From: Symsagittifera roscoffensis
Lineage: Eukaryota > Xenacoelomorpha > Acoela > Convolutidae
NCBI RefSeq assembly: GCF_963678635.1
Contig: NC_087069.1
Span: forward strand, 45,739,448-45,803,447
Reading direction: 5' to 3'
Length of the DNA: 64,000 nucleotides
Shown here: piece after piece, positions 1 to 11,162 of the stretch
Layout: every line of letters starts with the position of its first letter
Position numbering within the stretch: the stretch's first letter is position 1
Notes under the pieces: model-generated
Told to the model about the DNA's origin: nothing
The model's database searches: none
What the model saw: the letters and a program-made list of their open reading frames with translations, nothing else
Made by a program: the position numbers and the translations under genes

Positions 1-200
1 TAAAATGATAAGGCAAAAAACGCAGAACTTTGATGTACAAAGCATAATGACTTATTGCTTAGAAAACTTCTAATACCTTGGTTTTCAATTGTTTCTGATC
101 AACGGACATGCAAAAATTAGTTTTCTGAAGGATTTGATTTTGAATAAAAGTTTCATAAAGATTAGCAATTAACTGTGCAAGAAAAATTGTAATGATTTAT

Positions 201-610
201 TTCGGCAAGATGGGAAAAGTGTTTCAATTTTTGAAGCGTATGCGAAAATTGTTTCACTTTGTTGTACAAATGCGAAAATTGATTCAATTTTTTTGACAAA
301 ATGCGAAAAGTGTTTTAATTTTTTTTTGACAAAATACGAAAATGTTTCAATTTTTTCGACAAGATGCGAAAAGTGTTTCACTTTTTTTGATAAGATTCGA
401 AAAGTGTTTTACTTTTTTCGATACAATGCGAAAAGTGTTTCAATTTTTTCGACAAAATGCGAAAAATGTTTCAACTTTTTTTGACAAAATGCGAAAAATG
501 TTTCAATATTTATGACAATTTGCGAAAAGTCTTTCATTTTTTTTGATGAGTTGCAAAAAGTGTTTCAATTTTTCTACAAAGTGCGAAAAGTGTGTACAAG
601 ATGCAAAACC
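201..610. repeat. ~30-bp AT-rich minisatellite
   Basis: About 13 degenerate tandem copies of a ~30-bp unit built around GACAAAATGCGAAAAGTGTT followed by a T-run. Short open frames cross it on both strands only because the unit lacks stops in some frames, so they are not genes. Copies differ by point changes and 1-2 bp indels, which suggests an old array. Confidence 0.85.
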
Positions 611-850
611 ATTAGGTAACTTTTAACATGTATAAAAAATTTTTTTAAGTGTTTTTCCTAATATGTGTGCAAAAATTATTTGAGTTTCTTAACATATGTG
701 CAAGTTCGGAGTACTGAATTAGGTTTTAATTGTTTTTAAATAGTTTAGTCTGAACCTCTCAACTATTCTCATAATTAAAATGAAATTGAAGAAATTAATT
801 AATTACAAAGAACAAAAATAATACCAAACAACAATTATTTACAAAAACAT

Positions 851-1339
851 TTAATCAAAGAGCTGTCGAGCAGCAGAAGAGTTCTGTAGGTTCTCTATAG
901 AACGCAGAGCTGGACGAGGTTCCATTGCTGGTGGTTGTTGTGGAGCTGGAGGCGTCATTGTTTCTGAGAAACCCTCATCTTCATCTATTGTGATGGGGTT
1001 TTCGACTGATCCTTCCTCTTCCCAAGGAAAGACGAAGTCGTCGACTGGTTGAGCCACAAATCTTGAGTCCGGAATCTCGGGGTACTTCATGCCCACATGA
1101 TTAGAAACTTCCTCCATCATTTGCATTTCTTCAAGTTGGTTCTCTGTCATGGGTACTTGTGTCATATGATGTTCGTTGAAATCCCTTCGCATCACTTCCA
1201 CCATGTGCCAGACTTGGATTGGTATATCCATTCGTGCCAGAAAAACTCCAGAGACTGTTTCTCGCACTTGAATTTATACTAGATCAGGTGAAAATTCTAC
1301 AGAGTACATGAGATTGCTGTTTTGTACTGAGAAGATCAT
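851..1339 (-). pseudogene. short acidic protein of unknown function, in-frame stop
   Basis: A minus-strand frame runs from an ATG at 1339-1337 to the stop at 851, about 163 codons, broken only by a TAA at 1274-1276. The part downstream of this stop (an alternative ATG lies at 1231) reads like real protein: a hydrophobic start, a Met/Glu/Gln-rich helical middle, then an acidic stretch with PITIDEDEG and a Pro-rich tail (TPPAPQQPPAMEPRP). Its base composition is clearly richer in G+C than the surroundings. I do not recognise the family. The TAA may be a nonsense mutation, or the real start may be the internal ATG, giving an intact protein of about 126 residues. A CCAAT array lies 200-340 bp upstream. 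Confidence 0.45.
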
Positions 1340-1378
1340 TTTGAGCAATAAATTGAGTTAAAGAGTAAAAACAAGAAA

Positions 1379-1492
1379 GAGTTGAGAGAGGAGGTAGCTG
1401 ACGGAAGATAAATTGAAACTAAGGTATTTAGAGCTGAGAGAGGAGGTAGTTGGCGGTAGTTAAGTTGAAAATAAAATGATTTTTAGTTAGGA
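1379..1492. repeat. two-copy purine-rich direct repeat
   Basis: Two tandem copies of a ~55-bp segment containing GAGAGAGGAGGTAG followed by TGACGG/TGGCGG, immediately upstream of the 851-1339 minus-strand frame. Confidence 0.6.
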
Positions 1493-1546
1493 GTTAGGGG
1501 TACCTTCAATCAGAATTGATTTTCCTTATTTGGATTGTAGTCGTGT

Positions 1547-1684
1547 CCAATCAGATTTCAGCTTCCTTTTTATGGGATTCTTGGATAAAAGACGTATCCA
1601 ATCGGAAACAAAGCTCCATTTTGGATTTTGTCGTTTCCAATCACAAAAACGTTCGTTTTTGTTCTAGTTGTCGTATCCAATCAG
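1547..1684. promoter_or_regulatory. array of four CCAAT boxes
   Basis: Four copies of a motif close to GTCGTATCCAATCAG have CCAAT cores at 1547, 1598, 1637 and 1677, spaced 51, 39 and 40 bp. A related TCAATCAG lies at 1506 and the reverse motif CTGATTGG near 2051. Similarity extends beyond CCAAT into the preceding GTCGT, so this is either a duplicated cis-element or a real promoter array. It lies between the minus-strand frame at 851-1339 and the plus-strand zinc-finger exon at 2288. CCAAT is the established NF-Y core; use as a bidirectional promoter is inference. Confidence 0.45.
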
Positions 1685-2287
1685 AAGACGCTTTTAAGGA
1701 CTTAAATCTGTCAAAAAAGTAAAAAATATACACAAAAGCAATTGCAAAAATAAATGACCAAAAGTTGTTTGATGTAAAAATAAGAAATATTGCTGATATA
1801 AGTAACAAAAGGAAGAAAATTAAAAAAAGTAGCAACTCTACAATTTTTTTCATCAAGTTAATTGAATTTTTTGTATGTAATCAATGATAAAAAGCTTATT
1901 TTAGAGTAGATAGTCAAGTTCTTTGATTTTGATGTAAATTTGGGAGGATAACTCAAAGTTGATCAATTTTTCAAAGCAAATCTCTGGAAATCTGATTCCA
2001 AACCGAATCAAGCAGGATTTTGAAAAAATTTCCTTAAAATGAATGCTCGATTCTGATTGGTTGATAGCAAATTTTTGAAAACTCCATGGTTAGATTGGAT
2101 GATTTTCATTTCAGCTAGGCTAAATAGCGTATCTATTTTGATTTTCTTTCACGTCAAAATCAATTGTTCAAGAAATTTGCTGTTTTTATTCGCTTTTACT
2201 CATTTTTTGAGCGTATTCAACTTTTCTTTACCTAAAATTTGGGACATTCTAAATCTCCCATTTTTTTTTCTTTTTCTTCCTATTGAG

Positions 2288-2515
2288 ATGCCGTTACTTA
2301 ATAGAAACAAAATAATTGCATGTCTTGAATGTGGAAGAGAATACACATGTAAAGATGCGTCAAGACATCGAAAGCACTGTGACGTTTTAAAGTGTTCCAA
2401 TTGTAACTTTTATACATTTAGCAGCGAGGAACTTACTAATCATATCAAGATGAAGCAGTGTCAATATAATGATAAAATATGTGCTCGGCAGTCTCAAAAA
2501 ACACTCCAAGAGAAG
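2288..2515 (+). CDS. two-finger C2HC/C2H2-like zinc-finger exon
   Basis: ATG at 2288 opens a frame of 76 codons before a candidate splice donor (GAGAAG|GTAAAA at 2516); without splicing the frame stops at 2536. It encodes two consecutive zinc-binding patterns: CLEC, an 11-residue gap, then H-x3-C; and CSNC, a 12-residue gap, then H-x5-C. The spacing is that of divergent C2H2 fingers with the last ligand replaced by Cys. G+C is higher than the flanks. No downstream exon was identified in the next 1.5 kb, so the gene is partial here, or a fragment. The role in nucleic-acid or protein binding is inferred from the fingers only. Confidence 0.45.
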
Positions 2516-2536
2516 GTAAAAATGATATATTTTTAA

Positions 2537-3990
2537 GAAAAACATAGTAGAAAATACTTTGAATAATAATTTTTACTGAGTCTGAAAAGTCTATACACTA
2601 TATTTGAAAAATTTTTAGTAAAAAATTTACAGTTTTTTGTCATTATTCTTGTTCTGTCATTCTCAAAGGGGCTAATTGATGGTAAAACCAGCAACAATTG
2701 AGTTCAAATTATCGTGAAACTTTCGACGGAAATCAATCCGAAAATCTTTAAGCTACAGTAAAAACTCCATTGGTTGCAAGCTTGCGGAGATTTCGTTGCG
2801 ATAAATTTGTAGTAAAAGCGAATAACATACGCTAATGAGTGCTTCAGAATTTGTTGAAATTCAATAAAAAACTGGATATTGATTAATTGAAAGGTTTTGC
2901 CTAGTAACCAATTTAAAGTTTTCCTTGCTTAGTGGTTGTAAAAGTAATCTTAGAGTAGTGCGTAGCAGATATTGGGGATTGATTTACTAAGAATTATGGT
3001 TTTTTTTTGCTTTTTTTCTACATTTCAGAAAAGGAATTGATAACTGACCTTGAAACTCTATGTTTTGCTGACATTTGAAAATTTCAAGATAATAGTATAC
3101 TTCATTCTCAACCCAAAAATTACTTCAAAATAGAAATTCAGAGTTGAAACAGCAATATAAAATTATCAAATAGAGAAAATCATTTAAAGACGTTTAGCAA
3201 AGGATTCGTGGTATTATTTCAGCTTTGGATTGTTGAACGGTCGTTGAAACGATACATTTTTCCATCAAAAGTTCAATTTTCAAATAATTTTTGTTCAAAT
3301 TGGATTAAATTGATAGATAGAAGATGAAGCAGAATCTGAGAAAATGAGATAGAAACTCGATTTAATTCATTAAAAGTTTTGACATAATTTTACTAAAATT
3401 TAGCTTATAAACCATATTTTGAGAGAAACACGGACATAAATAGTGTCAAAGATTGGTATTTATGTGTAATTCATTAGAAAAGTTTGTTATCCTTTGATAT
3501 ATAAGGTAACTTTTTTATGAAAAATCAGATTTTTTGAGGATAGTGTTTGTAAAGCAAACTCAATCCGACATCTTTTGGAAGAAGATACATGAAGAATAAA
3601 GCAAAATCAGCTTTCAAGATCTACATTTCATTATTTTTTTAAACTATATAGAGTTTTCTTTTGCTTAATAAAAATCCGAAAATTACACAATTGTTCCAGT
3701 TTGCACCTTGATTTCCTTTGCTAAATCATTTTTTTAGACGCGCTCTTTTAGAAGTTTTTAGATATTGTAGATGTTAGGAACTAGGTTCCCTTGCGTATTT
3801 CCGGAAGTTTTCAGAATATAACTAATAGAGCTGCTCCTAATTTGTTCTTATATTGTAAAAACACATTTATATTCTCATTTTTACATATTTTTTTGAATGT
3901 TTTAACCAGCACCGATTCTTTCTCATTTCGATATTTTTGAGAAAAATTCCCTTTTAAATAAGAAAAAAAATTTATTTAAAATTTATTTTG
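2537..3990. other. no gene seen
   Basis: About 1.45 kb of AT-rich DNA with frequent stops in all frames. There are short low-complexity runs and no convincing exon, RNA gene or repeat unit. Confidence 0.6.
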
Positions 3991-3992
3991 CA

Positions 3993-4915
3993 AGAAAATT
4001 GATAGTTATTGACACAAAAATTGTAATTTTGCTGAAATAAGTTACTCTAGCACCTATCAAGACAACCTTGAGGAAGACAATTACAATTTTTATCGTAATA
4101 ATCAGATGGTGTCAATTCTAATTTCATCTCTGCTAGCAAATTGTTCGTTCAATTGATACTATTTTCCTCCTTAATTCTCCAGTTCTGACTAAATTTTCTT
4201 GCAAAGTGTGTTCAATAGCGAAAACATGCATTAAGCAGAAAGCAAGGAAAACCTTAAAACATAGAGCATTTCTAGAGAAAATCATAAAAAATTGACTATT
4301 TTTCCAGAAAAGTGATAGATATTTATCCCAAAAGTTGTATTTTTGCTTAAATAGTTTACTGTAGCACCTAAAAAGGGAAACTTGAGGAAGCCATTTACAA
4401 TTTTTATCATAATAATCAGACGATATCAGTTCTAATTTCATCTTTGCCAGCAAATTGTTCGTTCAATTGATACCATTTTTCTCCTAAATTCTCCAGTTCT
4501 GATTAAATTTTCTTGCAAAATGTGTTCAATAGCGAAAACATGCATTAAGCAGAAAGCAGGAATAATTTTAAGGCATGGAGCATTTCAACAGAAAATCATA
4601 AAAAATTGACTATTTTTCCAGAAAAGTGATAGATATTTATCCCAAAAGTTGTATTTTTGCTTAAATAGTTTACTGTAGCACCTAACAAGGGAAACTTGCG
4701 GCAGACATTTAAAATTTTTATCAAAATAATCAGACGGTATCAGTTCTATTTTCATCTCTGCTAGCAAATTGTTCGTTCGATTGATACTATTTCCCCCCTA
4801 ACTTCTCCAGTTCTGACTAAATTTCATTGCAAAGTGTTAAATAGCGGAATCATGTATTAAGCAGAAAGTAAAAATAACCTTTAAGAATAGAACATTTATA
4901 CGAAAAATTGTGAAA
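3993..4915. repeat. ~315-bp tandem repeat, three copies
   Basis: The segment containing AGCAAATTGTTCGTTC recurs at about 4133, 4449 and 4764, and the block GATAGATATTTATCCCAAAA recurs at 4314 and 4629, with a more diverged first copy near 4000. This gives a period of about 315 bp over three copies. Copies 2 and 3 are much closer to each other than to copy 1, suggesting stepwise duplication. Minus-strand frames inside it are repeats of each other and not convincing genes. Confidence 0.85.
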
Positions 4916-5590
4916 TTATGTTACAGAAGCAACAGTGAGATAATCATCACTTATGAAGAAGATTTTGTTGAATTTGAGCAAATATCGAATAGAATTTTAA
5001 GAAAAATTTATCTCGTTTTTAGTCAATTTTAGCTATTAACTGTTCATTTTTCATCATTGATCTGAAATTCTGTACTATTAAGGTGAATAACTTCTCTGAA
5101 TTTGTAATTTTTGCACAAATTTGGGTTAATCATTGAGCAAAAATCTAGAAATTTTATGGAATATTGCTCTTAATGCTCATTTGTTTTGAGAACCCTATTT
5201 CAATTCTCCCTGAATTGGACAAAAAATTAGTTAAATATCCAATTAAAAGGTTGTAAATGGAAAATTTTTGATAAATTTGAATAATTTTTATTTTACTTTC
5301 TTAAAAATTACGGTTATTTTCACTATCTTCCACAAGTTTCAATTTCGATTCAGCTTTTATGAGCTTTCTTGTTAATGTTGAGAGCATTATATAACCCGCT
5401 TTGTTACTCAAATAATGCTTAAATTTATTGTAGTTTATTTTTTTGTGAGAAAAATTTTGAAAATTCCATATGTCTATTCAAAGTTTTTGTATCAGTGTCT
5501 CAACATGATGCCAATTGAAATACAATTTGAACTTAATTTTAAACTCTAAACGTATTTACTTTTTATTCAATTAGATCAGAAGCAACAAAA
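4916..5590. other. no gene seen
   Basis: AT-rich unique sequence with no exon-like stretch. Confidence 0.55.
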
Positions 5591-5594
5591 AACT

Positions 5595-5785
5595 AGCCAA
5601 AATCTTGATATTTTTGCAGTTCTTTCCAAAAATTTGCAGTTTGTTCCAAAAAATTTGAAATTTTTGCAATTTTTTCAGAACTTGAAATTTTTCCAAAAAC
5701 TTTGAAATTTTGGCAGTTTTCTCCAAAAACTTGAAATTTTTGCAATGTTTTCCAAAAACTTGAAAATTTTTTAAGGTTTCACTAG
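5595..5785. repeat. short A/T tandem repeat (~28-30 bp)
   Basis: Roughly seven degenerate copies of a unit close to CCAAAAACTTGAAATTTTTG. The minus-strand open frame rich in FGKNCKN-like repeats comes from this array and is not a gene. Confidence 0.7.
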
Positions 5786-6094
5786 GTTTCAGCATAGTTT
5801 AAGCTCGATTGAGTACAGTTTCAAAAAAAGGATCATCTAATAAAATAGTTATTCAGTCAAATTATATCAAATCATATCGTGTTTTGAAGTTTTTTGAAAA
5901 AATATCAATTTTTTTATAAGCATTTCCAAATTTTTGCACATCTTACCATGAACCAATAAACATATTCTCTTCATTGCACATTCTACATGTAACACTCTAG
6001 AATTACATAACGCATGCCGAGATTTTTGCGAAAAAACTAGACATTTCCACACAAAATCCAAAAAATACCGTTTTTCTTACTATTTTCTTACCAT

Positions 6095-6400
6095 CACACT
6101 GAAACCTTACCATTCCCTATCTTAATACATTGGGAAATCTATTCCCTATGTTAATACAAGGAATTTCTAATCCTTATACATAGGGATACCTATACACTAT
6201 CTTAATACATAGGAAATCTAAACACTATCTTAAAACATGGTAAGATCGGGCGCCAAAAATTTTTCTGAAACTTACCATCTGAAACCTACCATCCTAATAG
6301 ATGGGAAACCTATTCCCTACCTTAATACATTGTAGACTCTATACCCAATCTTAATACATAGATGGGAGACCGGATGTTCTATTCCCTATCTTAATACATG
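6095..6400. repeat. CCCTATCTTAATACATAGGG repeat, copy A
   Basis: Iterated near-palindromic units of the type CCCTATCTTAATACATAGGG, together with ACTTACCATCTGAAACCTACC and a GGGCGCC core at about 6248. The same components occur in reverse orientation at 26180-26480, including the GGCGCCCGA core, so this is a dispersed repeat family. Confidence 0.7.
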
Positions 6401-6457
6401 GGGGTCTCCCACCACCCCCCCCCCCCACTCTCCCTCACTCCTCTACTACTGACGAAT

Positions 6458-6524
6458 GAAAACGGACCACTTGGTCATTTTTGTTCTCTCAAGCTCGAGA
6501 GTAGGTTGTAAACTGTTCAAAATT
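6458..6524. repeat. left direct repeat flanking the 21-bp satellite
   Basis: A 67-bp segment (GGTCATTTTTGTTCTCTCAA followed by GCTCGAGAGTAGG) that recurs in the same orientation with few changes at 7286-7352. The pair brackets the 21-bp minisatellite. Confidence 0.85.
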
Positions 6525-6534
6525 GACCTGTGTT

Positions 6535-7165
6535 CTGAAGATCTTCAGCCGTGACATAAAGATCTTTCGCCGTGACCTAAAAATCTTCCGCCGTGACCTA
6601 AAGATCTTTCGCCGTGACCTAAAGATCTTCCGCCGTGACTTAAAGATCTTCCACTGTGACATAAAGATCTTTCGCCGTGACCTAAAGATCTTTGGCCGTG
6701 ACATAAAGATCTTTCGCCGTGACCTAAAGATCTTCCGCCGTGACATAAAGATCTTTCGCCGTGACCTAAAGATCTTCCGCCGTGACCTAAAGATCTTTCG
6801 CGGCATCGAATGTCTTCCTCCGTGACCTAAAGATCTTCCTCCGTGACCTAAAGATCTTCCACCGTGACATAAAGATCTTCCGCCGTGACCTAAAGATCTT
6901 CCACCGTGACATAAAGATCTTTCGCCGCGACCTAAAGATCTTTGGCCGTTACATAAAGATCTTTCGCCGTGACCTAAAGATCTTCCGCCGTGACATAAAG
7001 ATCTTTCGCCGTGACCTAAAGATCTTTTGCGGCATCGAATGTCTTCCTCCGTGACCTAAAATCTTCCGCCGTATCGAATATCTTCCTCCGTGACTTAAAA
7101 TTTTCCGCCGTATCGAGGATCTTCTGCCGTGGCCTAAAGATCTTCCGCCGTATCGAAGATTTTCG
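6535..7165. repeat. 21-bp minisatellite with BglII-type core
   Basis: About 30 tandem copies of a 21-bp unit close to GCCGTGACCTAAAGATCTTC plus one base, each with an AGATCT core. Variant classes (GACCTAAAG versus GACATAAAG, CTTTC versus CTTCC) alternate, suggesting a higher-order 42-bp dimer. A ~290-bp block appears twice: a junction GCGGCATCGAATGTCTTCCT occurs at about 6800 and 7030. Since 21 is divisible by 3 and the unit lacks stops in several frames, both strands show long frames encoding heptad repeats (RRDLKIF on plus, RSRRKIF on minus). I treat these as artefacts of the satellite. Confidence 0.92.
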
Positions 7166-7285
7166 ATGTGACTGGTGAAAACGGCATTTTTCAGCTATAG
7201 TAAAATCTCTCATTCGCTTCTGAAAAGATCTTAAATTGCAGGGTCTTGTCTTGATTCAGTTGTGAAGTATTCATTGGAGACATTT

Positions 7286-7352
7286 GAAAACTGACCATTT
7301 GGTCAATTTTGTTCTCTCAAGCACGAGAGTAGGTTGTAAACTGTTCAAAATT
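7286..7352. repeat. right direct repeat flanking the 21-bp satellite
   Basis: Second copy of the 67-bp segment at 6458-6524, same orientation. Together they suggest that the array expanded inside a duplicated segment, or that it entered as a unit. Confidence 0.85.
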
Positions 7353-8046
7353 TAGTTTTTGTTTTTCTAATTATAGGTCTGAAAACAACTCGTTATGGTT
7401 GTTTACGTACCAAAGAAAAGTCTTCTTTTAAGTTGTTTTTTCTATAAAATCCTAACTTTTTTGAGCCTCGTTTTTTCATCTTAATGAGATGTGATAAATC
7501 TTAATTTTTTTTTTGATTTTTTGTCGCCCTCAGTACCTAGTTTGATTTTATTTACTTTTAAAAAATTTGCCAAATAAAACTTTTTCGTACTTTTTGAACG
7601 TTGCGCCGTTCTTCATGAACATCAGCATATTTTTGTGCGAAATGTGCGTTTTGAAAATTCAGGGGCCGGTCGGCCAAGAATTGATGCTATAATATATAGT
7701 AATAAAAAGACGAATATTTGGGTGGTAGCTGAGCGGAAGGAAAAAATTGTCCGATAACCCCCTTCTCCTTGCAACTCTCGGCTTTTTTCCCTCCCCCTCC
7801 CCCCACCTCCCACGACCATCAATTTTATGGTGTAACGAGTGGCTTTACAAGGTTAATTATGACGACCAAATATGTTTGGCACAGCTTAATTATTCCGCAT
7901 GTCAGTTTTCATAATGATCGGACAATGTGAACATTAACTTTACTAGTAAAAATTGTAGGTGGGGGGAAGGAAAAAGAGCCCAACTCTCTATCAATCCGCC
8001 CCTGGTCTTATATCATTCCATCTGGTAGCAACCGATGCAAATCGTA
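7353..8046. other. no gene; fragments of the CAGGGGCGG repeat
   Basis: Contains a CAGGGGC end at 7660, a GGTCGGTCGGCC-like stretch and an inverted CCGCCCCTG at 7996-8004. These resemble the ends of the hAT-like MITE family at 16274 and 62062, but no matching target duplication is seen, so it is probably a decayed copy. Several C-runs are present. Confidence 0.4.
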
Positions 8047-8136
8047 TGGATCTTTCATATCTGTCAATTGTTCTATGGTTCCACGTGCTATTCGGGCATT
8101 ATTTTCAGAAATTGGGCTTTCCTGCTGATTCCATGG
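8047..8136 (+). CDS. possible signal-peptide exon upstream of the Wnt gene
   Basis: ATG at 8047 starts a frame whose first ~20 residues look like a secretory signal (MDLSYLSIVLWFHVLFGHYF), followed by a candidate donor ATG|GTAACC at 8137. The position, about 1.9 kb upstream of the first sure Wnt exon and on the same strand, makes it a candidate first exon. However, its phase (0) does not fit the exon at 10007, which needs a phase-2 upstream donor, so an extra exon or different boundaries would be required. Low confidence. Confidence 0.2.
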
Positions 8137-8609
8137 TAACCGTAAATGACATTTGTAGGAAAACGGTTGAAGCAGTTTTGCAAATTTTGCCAGAGCAACT
8201 GTTTCTTCTAAAGTTGTTTACCTATAAATACATATTGTTTAGCACGAAACGATCTTAAATACAAAAGTCATTACCTGAAACGCAAGAAGGTTGAGTTTTG
8301 GGATATTGTTAATTACCTCAATCCTTTTGCAGGAGGACAGGAATATAATTACAGGGGGGGAAGGGAGGGGGGATTCGTTAAAAAGTTCCTCAAGGAGTAG
8401 GGGGGGACTCACTAACAAGATTCGAACTTTAAAAGCCATCTTTGTTCTCAATGAAATGCATTACAGGAGTGAACCTATCCCCATCACACGAACTGATCAA
8501 CCCCCAAGCCAATCAAGCTTACTTAATGTTTTTCGACACAAACTGACGCTCAGAATTTTGAAAATATTACGGCTCAGAACTTCGGAGGATCCTTTGAAAA
8601 TCTTTTAGA

Positions 8610-10006
8610 CAGATCAAATAAGCTGGAAAAAAAACTGTTGTCAATCTTTTTGAAAAGTTGAACAATTTTATTTTCTGAGCTTTAGTTGAATCCCAAATTA
8701 TTGTGCAACAAAAAAACATGCTCTTTTTGCTGAAATTATGGAGAAAACGTCAAAATACAGATCTGTTCTTATGATAATTTCTGACTTCTGATTTTATTTT
8801 TGATGACACCTTGGGAAAACTTTCCATTTAATTGTATATTAGGACGACAAGTGTGCTATGTATCAAACTACATCAAAGACAGATAGGTCATTTGCTTCAA
8901 AAAACACTTTGATAGGTATCCTGTAATTAGCTTCCAATCATTATCCAATTAAAATATAAACAACTTAACTCCCCCTCGCGATTAAAATACACCAACTATC
9001 GGATAATTATTATGTTTGCAACTACATTTCAAGTCAATCTTTTCGTCTTTGAGGCATAATTTTCTAAATCGATCGTTTGAAGTGAACAAACCGATTACAG
9101 ATTTTAAACCTGTCAATAAACAACGCTAAATTTTTTTATTTCGAATTTTACTGACGGAAAAACGTAGACTTTGTTAATAAGTAGACTTCAAGTCGCCAAC
9201 TTTTATTGAATTTTTGATACTTTCAAATTGAGAAATTTGACACTTTCGGTCTAAATTGGACACCTTTCTTTGTATTCAACAAGGCATTTGTAGCCATTAT
9301 AAACACCTTTGTTTGATTATTTCTTGATTACTATCTAATCTTAATTCGTAGTTCAAAGAACTCACCTTTATCACTTCAAAAATTTCTTAACACTTACTCA
9401 AGTCTGTTCTGGTGTTTTTGTGGTTTTATGAGTTTTAGTACCTGTAATTAATTACAAAAAAAGTGTTTCAATTTGATTGAGTCTTTTATTTAAAAAACTG
9501 CGTCTTATTTCTGACAGACTATTAGAAACTTTTTCCGACATGATTTCTTTCTCAAGCCTGCATCATATTCTCCATATTTGGTGGTAAGTCAGCTCGAATA
9601 AATTTTTTTGTAAAAAAAGAAGGAAGTTTCCCTAAACTAGGAAGGAAATTGTAGCATTCTGCTTTGCTTTTGGTTATAATTTCTGTCTTTTTATTTTAAT
9701 TTTTGAGGACACTGAAAAAATTATCAACTGTTATCAGTTATATTGCGTTAACAAGTGTGTTCGGTAATATTTAAAAAGTTTTTTGGTATTTAACTTTGTT
9801 TTAAAATATAGTTCAACAGAATGATGAAAAAGATAGACAAAAATGTAGTTGAATTCTTTGTTTACATGGCATTCGATCTCGTAAAAAAATAAAAGGGTCA
9901 AATAAAATCATCGGAAAATTGTGCAGTCAACTAGATATTCAGCTCTCAAAAAAATTCAATATTTTAAATTGATTTTTGAATCTTATTTTGTTTTTGATGT
10001 TTTCAG
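8610..10006. other. no gene seen
   Basis: AT-rich DNA with stops in all frames; presumably the first Wnt intron or 5' flank. Confidence 0.5.
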
Positions 10007-10118
10007 GTTAATTTCCAGGCAACCAGAAAGCTCCAACTCGCCCTTCGGTTTCTCGCCTTTTGAACCCACACACTACGAACAGAAACTGCTGAACAAATAT
10101 GGAATCAACTCTTCCTTG
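10007..10118 (+). CDS. Wnt-like gene, N-terminal exon
   Basis: The exon lies between acceptor GTTTTCAG (ends 10006; a second CAG ends at 10018) and donor TTG|GTGAGA. It encodes about 37 residues ending in YEQKLLNKYGINSSL and leaves phase 0. It reads in frame into the next exon, where the Wnt signature begins, and corresponds to the variable region before the first conserved Cys block. Its upstream boundary phase needs an earlier exon that I could not place. Confidence 0.6.
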
Positions 10119-10144
10119 GTGAGAACTCCAAATACTTAAAAAAT

Positions 10145-10240
10145 AGCAAAGTGCTCGGTGAAGCAATGATGAGTTACTTAACTCTCGGTCTCTCAGGCGA
10201 AAGGTTGGAGGTTCGAAACCCATCGTGATCCACGCTTGTT
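10145..10240 (+). other. tRNA-like / SINE remnant
   Basis: A B-box match GGTTCGAAACC sits at 10212-10222, with an anticodon-arm-like stretch before it. The reverse complement gives the GFEPPTFRLRDRE-type frame typical of antisense tRNA-derived repeats. The T-stem does not pair well, so this is at most a decayed tRNA or SINE in the first Wnt intron. Confidence 0.35.
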
Positions 10241-10859
10241 GACTGTCGGCGTAGCAAATTTACCCAGCAGGGAAACATTTTTAAAAACTGGTTGCATTTA
10301 TTTTTTTACCCTCAACCGCTGTTATGCGTAGAGAACTGAACAGCTCATTTAAAAAAAATTTTCCTCCGCGTTAAAGATAGACTGGCCAAAAAAAACAGAT
10401 TTTTGCAGGTTAAGAAAAGGTTTAAAATGATATTTTGTCATTATTTTGGGACGTTTGAAGATCTGGATTTTTTTTTGTGGGGTTGAAGGAAACGCGGAAT
10501 CAGATATGGAATCGAAGTTTTCAAAATTTATTGAAAGTTTTGTCTTCCAATTGGAAAATATCAAAATTTGGTCGCGACTGTCTGATCATAAAACCACAAC
10601 CTCGAAACGGGAAACTGGAAAACTCCTAGCTCTCTCACATCACTAATAAGATCTAATGTCAGGAATATTTTCTGCGCCGCTTATTAATTCCCCCACCCCC
10701 CCCCCCCCTGATCAAGAATAACATTAGTCGTTTAATTGTTTTTCAGCACATAAGCCAATCTATAAAAAGCTATAATAAGCCAATATATCACAAAGCCATG
10801 AGACGGTTGAAAAATTCTGTGTTTTTGCTTGCTTACCATTTCTTTTGTTTTCTCTTCAG

Positions 10860-10986
10860 ATAGTTAAGGCATCTTCCCTGGCTAGACAAGAGTGTCGCGA
10901 GAAGTTCCGGAGTGAGTTCTGGAGTTGTCCTGACTTCGATTTTTCAGACCAAGAGACAGTGCGCACTCAGCTGGAGTCGAACTTAG
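10860..10986 (+). CDS. Wnt-like gene, exon with first Cys motif
   Basis: Acceptor TCTCTTCAG ends at 10859; the donor follows 10986 (phase 1). It encodes SSLARQECREKFRSEFWSC, matching the Wnt block usually written as A-x-x-x-C-x-x-x-F-x-x-x-R-W-x-C, with Arg-Trp replaced by Phe-Trp. Wnt proteins are secreted, lipid-modified ligands for Frizzled receptors. Phase 1 joins exactly to the next exon, restoring a Glu codon across the splice. Confidence 0.85.
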
Positions 10987-11070
10987 GTTGGTTGTTGAAA
11001 ATCAATTTAAATCTTTATTGAAACCTATATAAATACGGCACATTTATATTTCATCAAATCACATAAATTC

Positions 11071-11162
11071 CTTGATGAAATCAAACTTTTCAGCACCTAG
11101 TTGTTTCCATTTGTTCCTTGATGAAATCAAACTTTTCAGCTCCTAGTTGTTTCCATTTGTTG
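11071..11162. repeat. 46-bp tandem duplication in a Wnt intron
   Basis: Two near-identical copies of CTTGATGAAATCAAACTTTT continuing through CAGCACCTAGTTGTTTCC. Confidence 0.85.

Noticed and set aside
2057-2287. N-terminal extension of the zinc-finger exon
   Set aside because: Phe/Leu-rich sequence from T-runs; the ATG at 2288 is a better start.
6535-7165. CRISPR array
   Set aside because: Repeats are contiguous with no unique spacers, the genome is animal, and no cas genes are present.
6489-7213. Long heptad-repeat proteins (RRDLKIF, RSRRKIF) on both strands
   Set aside because: They come from the 21-bp satellite, open on both strands for arithmetic reasons, with no start context or non-repeat sequence.
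10145-10240. Functional tRNA gene
   Set aside because: B box only; stems do not pair and no A box of good quality is found.
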